Source: a bacterium 42_11 (GTDB lineage: Bacteria; Synergistota; GBS-1). Taken from it: a DNA stretch of 5,952 nt. The stretch lies in NCBI GenBank assembly GCA_001508835.1, contig LGFB01000089.1, positions 1-5,952 on the forward strand, given 5' to 3'. The notes below the pieces were generated by a model. That model saw only the letters and a program-made list of their open reading frames with translations, did no database searches and was not told the DNA's origin. Every line of letters begins with the position of its first letter. Positions within the stretch are counted from its first letter, which is position 1. Below are positions 1 through 5,290 of the stretch, piece by piece. A program made the translations under genes and the position numbers.

Positions 1-378
1 AACCCCTAAAGCAAATAGCTTGCCAAGCCTATCAACTGAAATAGCTAAACTTAGCCCCCTACCAATTACTCCATCGATTCTATAAGCCACGAATGGGATT
101 TTCTTAATCTCCGGAAGGGGAGGAATTTCCAGGGAACCCTCCGCTGAAGAACCAAGCACCATAAGCATATCGGAAGTTGCCAATTCATAATAAGAATAAA
201 GCCTCTCTCTTCTGCTAGCCCTTAATTGCTCCTTCTCAAAATCGTATCTTGTTTCCTCATAAAACTCCCGCTTAATCAACCATAAAGTCCCACATTCCTT
301 CCACGCCAAGAAAAAAAACATAAAGGAAACCCCTAACACCAAAAACACAAACTTTGAGAAGGAAAACCTCAAAAGCAC
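1..378 (-). CDS. unrecognised single-pass membrane protein, 3' end cut by the window edge
   Basis: An uninterrupted frame of 126 codons from GTG at 378 to base 1, continuing outside the window. I do not recognise the family. Residues about 8-26 (KFVFLVLGVSFMFFFLAW) form one hydrophobic transmembrane segment. Next comes a highly charged stretch (about 35-60, including EFYEETRYDFEKEQLR) likely to form a helix or short coiled coil. Then follow a Ser/Gly/Pro linker (GSSAEGSLEIPPLPE, about 80-95) and a beta-looking region (VAYRIDGVIGRGLSLAISV). The layout suggests an anchored protein with an extracytoplasmic domain. It could be an uncleaved signal anchor, and the orientation is not certain. Support for a real gene is the long open frame, codon use like its neighbours, and a start 5 bases after the rho stop. 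GTG at 378 is the first candidate; TTG at 372 is 5 bases downstream of the G-run and equally plausible. The resemblance to envelope proteins such as MreC is too weak to name. Confidence 0.72.
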   Translation of the reverse strand, partial: MLLRFSFSKFVFLVLGVSFMFFFLAWKECGTLWLIKREFYEETRYDFEKEQLRASRRERLYSYYELATSDMLMVLGSSAEGSLEIPPLPEIKKIPFVAYRIDGVIGRGLSLAISVDRLGKLFALGV

Positions 379-385
379 CCCCCCT
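378..385 (-). promoter_or_regulatory. G-run acting as ribosome binding site after rho
   Basis: AGGGGGGG begins within the rho stop codon (TAG) and runs into the GTG start of the next gene. It is the only Shine-Dalgarno-like sequence there. It is 5 bases from TTG at 372 and overlaps GTG at 378, so the start is ambiguous. Confidence 0.4.
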
Positions 386-1625
386 ATTTGATTGCCTTAA
401 GAAACTCGGCATTACTTTTCGTCTCTTGAAGCTTTTTAATGAGAAGCTGTAAAACCTCTGCTTCATCAAGATTAGCTGTTCTTCTTCTTAAAAGCCATAT
501 CTTCTGTAAGTCCTCCTCAGGCAATAAAAGCTCTTCCTTACGAGTTCCAGATTTTTTCAAATCTATGGCAGGGAAAATCCTCTGTTCAGCGAGTTTTCTG
601 CTCAGATGGATTTCCATGTTCCCCGTTCCCTTGAACTCCTCATAAATCAAGTCATCCATTCTGCTTCCTGTATCTATTAAGGCTGTAGCTATTATAGTCA
701 AGCTTCCGCCTTCCTCTATGTTTCTAGCCGCTCCCAAAAACCTCTTAGGATAGTGAATAGCCACAGAATCCATTCCTCCAGATAAAGTTCTACCACTCGG
801 AGGAACGGTTAAATTATAAGCTCTAGCCAACCGAGTTAAACTATCTAAAAGAATTACGACATCTTTTCCATATTCTACCAATCTCTTAGCTTTTTCCAAA
901 ACAAGTTCTGCAACCTTAAGATGTTCATGGACAGGCCTATCGAAGGTAGAACTCACAACCTCTCCCTTGACAGATCTTTGCATATCAGTGACTTCCTCAG
1001 GCCTCTCATCAATAAGCAAAACTATAAGGAATACCTCTGGATGATTTGCAGTTATGCTATTCGCTATATTCTTCAAAAGGGTAGTTTTTCCAGCTTTAGG
1101 TGGAGAAACGATAAGCCCCCTTTGTCCTTTACCTATGGGAACGAAAAGATCAACCAGGCGGGTTGATATCTCCGTAGGATCACTTTCAAGTTTAAACTTT
1201 TCACATGGGTAAATTGGAGTAAGTTCATCAAAATACGGTCTATTTCTTGCCTTTTCTGGATCCTCGAAGTTCACTACCTCAACCCTTAACAAAGAGTAAT
1301 AATGTTCCTGCTCTTTAGGAGGACGAGTTTGTCCCCAAACTATATCACCTGTCCTCAGATTAAACCTTTTTATCTGAGAAGCAGAAACATAAACATCCGA
1401 GGGACCTGGAAGATATCCGTTGGTTCTTAAAAAACCTATACCTTCTGGAACTATTTCAAGGATTCCCCCTCCAAAAAGAAGACCTTTATTCTTTGCTTTG
1501 GCTCTAAGAATCTCAAAAATCACTTCTTGCTTCCTGAGGCGAGAATAACCTGTAACTCCCATCTCCTTTGCTATGGATTGTAATTCCGACAACGTTTTCG
1601 TGCTTAATTCGCTAAACTCGAGCAA
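384..1625 (-). CDS. rho: transcription termination factor Rho
   Basis: A hexameric RNA-dependent ATPase/helicase that terminates transcription on unstructured, C-rich RNA. The 413 residues run full length beside E. coli Rho (419) without the N-terminal insertions seen in some phyla. The N-terminal helical domain (about 1-45) ends in [13 protein letters not shown]. The oligonucleotide-binding fold (about 50-125) includes [11 protein letters not shown] and [10 protein letters not shown]. The ATPase domain has Walker A PPKAGKTT (175-182) with Lys180, IDERPEEV (205-212), Walker B VILLD (257-261), the Q-loop near SGRTLSGG (277-284) and the R-loop GTGNMEIH (333-340). Residues matching the E. coli bicyclomycin pocket (Lys180, Arg208, Asp261, Ser262, Lys332, Gly333) are present. 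The start is TTG at 1625, which gives the expected N-terminus; an ATG is lacking. With 3 bases to the antiporter stop there is no room for the long leader that controls rho elsewhere, so regulation must act upstream or inside genes. A new gene follows after 5 bases. Confidence 0.98.
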   Translation of the reverse strand: MLEFSELSTKTLSELQSIAKEMGVTGYSRLRKQEVIFEILRAKAKNKGLLFGGGILEIVPEGIGFLRTNGYLPGPSDVYVSASQIKRFNLRTGDIVWGQTRPPKEQEHYYSLLRVEVVNFEDPEKARNRPYFDELTPIYPCEKFKLESDPTEISTRLVDLFVPIGKGQRGLIVSPPKAGKTTLLKNIANSITANHPEVFLIVLLIDERPEEVTDMQRSVKGEVVSSTFDRPVHEHLKVAELVLEKAKRLVEYGKDVVILLDSLTRLARAYNLTVPPSGRTLSGGMDSVAIHYPKRFLGAARNIEEGGSLTIIATALIDTGSRMDDLIYEEFKGTGNMEIHLSRKLAEQRIFPAIDLKKSGTRKEELLLPEEDLQKIWLLRRRTANLDEAEVLQLLIKKLQETKSNAEFLKAIK

Positions 1626-1628
1626 TTT

Positions 1629-2540
1629 TTATACCCCCCTGCTCAAAAAGAAAATGACAACTATGTAAACAACAACAGGTATCAGTCTCAGGAACTTAAC
1701 AGAAAAGAGTATAGAAATTAAAGAAAGCAAACTTGCAAAAATCAATCCGGAGACGGTAACCATATGTTCAGAAGATGTAAAAGCAACAAACGGACCTTTG
1801 AAGAAAATATCAGCCACCGGAAGTATAAAAAAGTTCAAAAGGTTGCTCCCCAAGATATTCCCAACGCATAACCCATGAGCTTTTCTTAAAAGAGCAGTAA
1901 AAGAAACAGAAAGCTCCGGAGCAGAAGTCACAATAGCAATAAACAAAGTCCCTATAAAAGTATCGGTTATATTAGTAAGCTTAGATAATTGCGCACCGGA
2001 CACCATCAAAAAGTAGCTAGACACAATTACCGTGATCACACTAATTCCAAAGTAAACGACAAAATTTGCTTTACTGCTACTTTTGTGAGAAACACCTAAC
2101 TCACTAGGGCGTTCAAAAACCCGAAAAGCTACAAGTGGATAAATTAGAAAAACCCAAAGCAGGTTTGTCTTCAATTTAAGAGCAAACAGCATCACAAAAC
2201 TAAAACCTATATTCCACCATATTAACTCAAAAAAAACTCTGCGATTAAGATGTCGAAAAAGGTTATACCACAAGAAAGATAAAAGGGAAAAAACAGCTAT
2301 ATTAAGGAGATTTCCACCAAGTATATCACCAACAACCATATTTGGGTATCCCTTCAAAGCCCCACTTATAGCAGTAGCAAGTTCTGGCGAGGAAGTAATA
2401 ATCGAAAGGATTATAAAACCAGCCCATTCTTTAGTAACCCCTTTTCGCTCAGCCCACTCTTCAGTAGCTCTTTCTAAAACGATACCTCCCCCTACCACAC
2501 CAATGGAGGAAAGAAAAAAAACTATAAACCAAAAGGACAT
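1629..2540 (-). CDS. CaCA-family cation antiporter (Na+/Ca2+ exchanger-like)
   Basis: An inner-membrane protein of 303 residues with about ten hydrophobic segments and the two inverted alpha-repeats of the calcium/cation antiporter superfamily (YrbG / NCX_Mj type). Repeat 1 is TSSPELATAISG (49-60) with Glu53, followed by GDILGGNLLN (71-80). Repeat 2 is TSAPELSVSF (205-214) with Glu209, followed by GNILGSNLLN (227-236). The glutamates correspond to the ion-binding acids Glu54 and Glu213 of NCX_Mj. A hydrophilic loop around residues 140-158 separates the halves and no cytosolic regulatory domain is present. The ion is not determined by sequence: Ca2+ extrusion with Na+ or H+ entry is the family default. 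Two residues differ from the common pattern: repeat 1 reads GGN instead of GSN, and the position spaced like NCX_Mj Asp240 is Asn236. The ATG shares one base with the transaldolase stop. The TAA lies 3 bases before the rho start. Its link to sugar metabolism or termination is unclear. Confidence 0.9.
   Translation of the reverse strand: MSFWFIVFFLSSIGVVGGGIVLERATEEWAERKGVTKEWAGFIILSIITSSPELATAISGALKGYPNMVVGDILGGNLLNIAVFSLLSFLWYNLFRHLNRRVFFELIWWNIGFSFVMLFALKLKTNLLWVFLIYPLVAFRVFERPSELGVSHKSSSKANFVVYFGISVITVIVSSYFLMVSGAQLSKLTNITDTFIGTLFIAIVTSAPELSVSFTALLRKAHGLCVGNILGSNLLNFFILPVADIFFKGPFVAFTSSEHMVTVSGLIFASLLSLISILFSVKFLRLIPVVVYIVVIFFLSRGV
1634..1640 (-). promoter_or_regulatory. G-rich ribosome binding site for rho
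   Basis: AGGGGGG at the end of the antiporter gene lies 8 bases before TTG at 1625. It supports this start, since the only upstream in-frame triplet before the antiporter's TAA is AAA. Confidence 0.5.
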
Positions 2541-3196
2541 TATCTTGCTCTATTCTTAAAGGATTCCCAATCTTTAAGAAACCTCTGTATACCAATATCT
2601 GTAAGAGGGTGAACAAACATTCCTCTTAACACATTGAAAGGAACTGTAGCTATATGAGCACCTATCAATGCACACTCCCGAACATGCCTAGTATGTCTTA
2701 TACTAGCTGCTATAACTTGAGTCTCAAAATTCCCCCTTTTAAATACTGAAACTATGTCTGCCACGAGTCCTACCCCATCCCCACCAATATCATCTAGTCT
2801 CCCTATAAAAGGGCTTACATAAGTGGCACCTGCATTTGCAGCTAAGAGAGCCTGCTCAACGGAAAAAACAAGTGTAACATTTGTCTTTATTCCTTCCTTG
2901 GATAACACAGAAACCGCCTTCATACCTTCTGGAGTCATCGGGATTTTTATGACCACATGCTCACTTAAAGATGCAAGCTCTTCAGCCTCCCTGATCATGC
3001 CATCTGCATCCAAGCTTATTACTTCTGCGCTGACAGGGCCTTTAACGAGGTCACATATTTCCCTGATAAGAGAATGAAAATCCTTATCCCCTTCCCTACT
3101 AACAAGAGTAGGATTGGTTGTTACACCCGAAATCACTCCCCAACTTAAAGCTTGTTTTATTTCCTCAATATTCGCAGTATCCAAAAAGAGTTTCAT
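2540..3196 (-). CDS. tal: transaldolase, short TalC/FSA-type
   Basis: A Schiff-base class I aldolase that moves a dihydroxyacetone unit between sedoheptulose-7-phosphate and glyceraldehyde-3-phosphate in the non-oxidative pentose phosphate pathway; cytoplasmic. The 218-residue length is typical of the small subfamily. Motifs in order: FLDTAN (4-9), TTNPTLV (26-32), VVIKIPMT (81-88) with Schiff-base Lys84, NVTLVFS (106-112), [11 protein letters not shown] (126-136) and AASIRH (163-168). The homologous E. coli fructose-6-phosphate aldolase (FSA) has Gln59 and Tyr131, whereas this protein has Glu58 (SAEVI) and Phe130 (SPFIGR), as true transaldolases do. I therefore call transaldolase rather than FSA. 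The ATG at 3196 lies 6 bases after the aldolase stop, with AGGGAGGG about 11 bases upstream. The stop overlaps the antiporter start by one base (TAATG), implying translational coupling. Confidence 0.95.
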   Translation of the reverse strand: MKLFLDTANIEEIKQALSWGVISGVTTNPTLVSREGDKDFHSLIREICDLVKGPVSAEVISLDADGMIREAEELASLSEHVVIKIPMTPEGMKAVSVLSKEGIKTNVTLVFSVEQALLAANAGATYVSPFIGRLDDIGGDGVGLVADIVSVFKRGNFETQVIAASIRHTRHVRECALIGAHIATVPFNVLRGMFVHPLTDIGIQRFLKDWESFKNRAR

Positions 3197-3202
3197 TCTC
3201 CA

Positions 3203-4057
3203 TCACGCCCTCCCTTCGGAACCAAAAGCTTTTATCTTTTCAATAACAACCTCTTTAACCGCATCTCTTGCAGGACCCAAGAATTTACGCGGATCAATCT
3301 CATCTCTCCTGATAGAAAGTACTTCCGCCAGCTTGTTCCTAAAGGCTACCCTTAAATCAGTATCGATATTAATCTTACATATTCCCAAAGATATAGCTCT
3401 CCTCACGTCGTCTAGTGGAACTCCAGAAGCCCCATGAAGAACTAGGGGAATGCCTACCTTTCTTTTTATATCATAAAGTCTATCAAAGTCAAGCTTTGGT
3501 TCACCTTTATAGATTCCATGAGCCGTACCTATAGCAACAGCAAGGGAATCCACTTCCGTCAATTCCACAAACTTTGCCGCCTCATCGGGATCGGTGAAAA
3601 GAGCCTCTCGCTCAGAAACTTCTACATGCTCCTCTGTTCCCTTTATCTTCCCAAGTTCGGCTTCTACAGAAACCCCAACAGTATGAGCAATCTTAACAAC
3701 CTCCCGAGTTATATTAACATTCTCATCAAAAGGCCTTTTCGACGCATCTATCATTACAGAAGTAAAACCTATCCTTATCGCATAAAGTACGGCATCTAAG
3801 CTCGAACCATGATCAAGATGAATAGCCACAGGAACTTCAACCTTATAAAGGAGGTGCTTAATAATTCCCTCTAAAAACGACAAGCCCATATATTTCATGC
3901 CACCTTCGCTAACCTGAAGTATAACCGGTGAATTCGTTTCTTTTGCCGCCTCTAATATGGCCTGTAGGAACTCAAGATTGTTAAAATTAAAAGCTCCTAC
4001 ACCATATTTCCCCTCCATAGCCCTTTTTAACAAAACGTCTCCAGTGACTAAAGACAT
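3203..4057 (-). CDS. fba: class II fructose-1,6-bisphosphate aldolase family protein
   Basis: A metal-dependent aldolase that reversibly splits fructose-1,6-bisphosphate into DHAP and glyceraldehyde-3-phosphate. It is cytoplasmic and normally dimeric or tetrameric. At 284 residues it has the usual length of the short class II type. The active site is complete: HLDHG (80-84) with catalytic Asp82 and zinc ligand His83, VEAELG (131-136) with Glu134, GTAHG (177-181) with His180, LHGASG (207-212) with His208, and the phosphate-site NIDTD (230-234). MIDAS (102-106) is also typical. The relatives GatY and KbaY (tagatose-bisphosphate aldolases) share these motifs, so sugar-epimer specificity is not settled. 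No other galactitol or N-acetylgalactosamine genes are nearby, and the adjacent transaldolase favours a central-carbon role. ATG at 4057 follows a good AGGTGAT Shine-Dalgarno. The gene begins 2 bases after the BKACE-like stop and ends 6 bases before the transaldolase start. Confidence 0.95.
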   Translation of the reverse strand: MSLVTGDVLLKRAMEGKYGVGAFNFNNLEFLQAILEAAKETNSPVILQVSEGGMKYMGLSFLEGIIKHLLYKVEVPVAIHLDHGSSLDAVLYAIRIGFTSVMIDASKRPFDENVNITREVVKIAHTVGVSVEAELGKIKGTEEHVEVSEREALFTDPDEAAKFVELTEVDSLAVAIGTAHGIYKGEPKLDFDRLYDIKRKVGIPLVLHGASGVPLDDVRRAISLGICKINIDTDLRVAFRNKLAEVLSIRRDEIDPRKFLGPARDAVKEVVIEKIKAFGSEGRA

Positions 4058-4059
4058 TT

Positions 4060-4851
4060 CTACATCACCTTCCCCAAAATCTCAGAAGTTTCCTTCGGAG
4101 TTGCAGGTTCAAAGCCTAAAGAAGTGGCAATCCTTAAAACCTCAGTAACAAGTCTTTCATTAGTTAGGTCTTGGCCATCACACCAATCCTCCAGACCAAC
4201 CCTTATATTACCGCCAAGCTCTAAAGCAACAGCAAATAAGGAGCCTGATGTTTTTCCTTTGACACTTAAAAACCATTTACTATTTTGGGGTAAAAGCTTA
4301 TAAATGTAAAGCAAGTTATCTATCGTAGGAGGGAAGTATTCTTCTGTAAAAGTGAGAGTAAATATATATGGAGGATTTAGCTTCCCTCTATCTATTAAGT
4401 TTCTAACATAAATAAGCATAGAAGGAGAGAACACATTAAAAACTGGTTTAACAAAAACTTCTGAACTTACCTGTATAATAAAGTCTATGTAGCTAAGAGG
4501 ATTATATATAACCTGATCCCCCAAATTAATAGAGCCAGGAATAATTTCTATGAAATCCGGCTTTAAAACCAAGGGAGCTACTCTTTCTTCCAAGCTATGT
4601 TTTAATGTTCCCCATGCCGGGAATTCCATCAGAATATCACTGCTTTCCCTTAACCAAGCTATGGCTTGAGAATAGGGCTCTATGTTATAACTAAGCTGTT
4701 TATCTTCAGAAGAAATACTCTGAAAGTGCAAAACGGAAACCCCTTTAATTCTCAACCTAACAGCCTCTTCGATAACTTCAAAGGTAGAAGGTATCTCTTT
4801 TCCACCCACAGGAGCCAACATAAGAATAAATTTTCTCAAATCAGGTTTCAC
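4060..4851 (-). CDS. divergent BKACE (DUF849) family protein
   Basis: The C-terminal half matches the beta-keto acid cleavage enzyme family, which condenses acetyl-CoA with a beta-keto acid in a zinc-dependent TIM barrel. Evidence is GGNIRVGLED (213-222), a 'TNERLVTEVLRIA' helix and EPATPKETSEILG (248-260). RVAPLVLKPD (90-99) and the INLGD/YNP segment also fit. Aligned by eye to 3-keto-5-aminohexanoate cleavage enzyme (Kce; numbering from memory), His46, Arg226, Glu230 and Asp231 are kept as His42, Arg217, Glu221 and Asp222. The second metal histidine of HLH is Gln44, Ser82 of the STGG motif is Pro78, and Glu143 is Asn139. Standard BKACE chemistry is therefore doubtful. At 263 residues it is slightly shorter than usual. 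I chose GTG at 4851 because AAAGGG sits 5 bases upstream; GTG at 4857 is possible (two more residues) but has no Shine-Dalgarno spacing. It overlaps the lipoprotein end and stops 2 bases before the aldolase start. Family membership is firm; activity is unknown. Confidence 0.85.
   Translation of the reverse strand: MKPDLRKFILMLAPVGGKEIPSTFEVIEEAVRLRIKGVSVLHFQSISSEDKQLSYNIEPYSQAIAWLRESSDILMEFPAWGTLKHSLEERVAPLVLKPDFIEIIPGSINLGDQVIYNPLSYIDFIIQVSSEVFVKPVFNVFSPSMLIYVRNLIDRGKLNPPYIFTLTFTEEYFPPTIDNLLYIYKLLPQNSKWFLSVKGKTSGSLFAVALELGGNIRVGLEDWCDGQDLTNERLVTEVLRIATSLGFEPATPKETSEILGKVM
4064..4070 (-). promoter_or_regulatory. strong ribosome binding site for the aldolase
   Basis: AGGTGAT, complementary to the 3' end of 16S rRNA, lies 6 bases before the ATG at 4057 and overlaps the last codons of the BKACE-like gene. 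It is the best Shine-Dalgarno in the window and suggests high aldolase expression. Confidence 0.6.
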
Positions 4852-5290
4852 CCCCACCCTTTACCATAAAAGATAAAACCTTAATAACCCTTCCCTTGAA
4901 CATCATTCGGACTTCATAAGAACCTTGCGGAAGAGGTTTACCCGAGGATAAAAAGAAGTAATAAGCTTTTTTACCCTCACCCTTGTCCAAGTAGTAACTA
5001 TCTTGATAAACGAAAACTCCTTCATAATATAATCTTAATCTTAAAATAGCTGTTCCTCCATTTGTATACTTATATTTAAAGTAGAGACACACTTTAGTAA
5101 CGCCATAACTAAATATATTTTTAATATCCAAAGGATTCAACTCTTCATCAACATCAGCACAAATATATGCTTCCTGAATCTCTAAATCGCCAGCATAGTA
5201 GTAGCTCCTCCACTTGCTTAACCCTACACAACCGTATGCAAAAAACAACAAAGAAAGAAAACAAGTTAAACTTACTAACTTCCTAAGCAA
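4841..5290 (-). CDS. small predicted lipoprotein of unknown function
   Basis: A 149-residue protein I cannot assign to a named family. The N-terminus (MLRK, then a hydrophobic stretch to about residue 19) looks like a lipoprotein signal peptide. Cys21 in FAYG-C is the likely lipidated residue, although Ala rather than Leu at -3 makes the lipobox imperfect. The mature part is short, rich in Tyr/Phe and alternating hydrophobic strands, with LPQGSYEVRMMFKGR near residues 120-134. That suggests a beta-sandwich domain in the periplasm. Cys44 (YICADVD) and Cys68 (TKVCLYF) could form a disulfide. The start must be TTG at 5290 because the frame is closed by a TAA about 40 bases upstream and no ATG precedes the signal peptide. 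AAGGG lies about 10 bases before the TTG. The gene overlaps the upstream gene by 16 bases and the downstream gene by about 11, so expression is probably translationally coupled. It could be an anchored binding or envelope protein; no function is shown. Confidence 0.82.
   Translation of the reverse strand: MLRKLVSLTCFLSLLFFAYGCVGLSKWRSYYYAGDLEIQEAYICADVDEELNPLDIKNIFSYGVTKVCLYFKYKYTNGGTAILRLRLYYEGVFVYQDSYYLDKGEGKKAYYFFLSSGKPLPQGSYEVRMMFKGRVIKVLSFMVKGGGET
4857..4862 (-). promoter_or_regulatory. ribosome binding site deciding the BKACE-like start
   Basis: AAAGGG on the minus strand lies inside the last codons of the lipoprotein gene. It is 5 bases from GTG at 4851 but abuts GTG at 4857, so it favours the shorter product. 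Confidence 0.5.

Noticed and set aside
1..378. Assignment of the last gene to MreC or a cell-division coiled-coil protein
   Set aside because: Only the general layout (membrane segment, charged helix, beta region) agrees. No family-specific motif is visible in the 126 codons available.
361..400. Intrinsic terminator after rho
   Set aside because: There is a G-run followed by T-rich sequence but no inverted repeat able to form a stem, and a coding frame starts immediately.
272..469. Minus-strand open frame of 65 codons across the end of rho and the start of the next gene
   Set aside because: It overlaps the conserved C-terminus of Rho in another frame and ends inside the better-supported membrane-protein frame. 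Its sequence shows no protein-like features of its own.
1623..1640. Possible antiporter-Rho fusion by stop readthrough, since both genes are in the same frame (TAA AAA TTG)
   Set aside because: A shared frame occurs by chance one time in three. Rho has a normal N-terminus and its own ribosome binding site, and no readthrough or recoding signal is visible.
2400..2420. TATAAT-like -10 element on the minus strand inside the antiporter gene as an internal promoter for rho
   Set aside because: No TTGACA-like -35 box lies at 16-18 bases. Isolated TATAAT matches are expected in sequence of this composition.
3114..3799. Several plus-strand open frames of 67-107 codons opposite the aldolase and transaldolase genes
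   Set aside because: They are antisense to strongly conserved active-site motifs, have no recognisable domains and no convincing ribosome binding sites.
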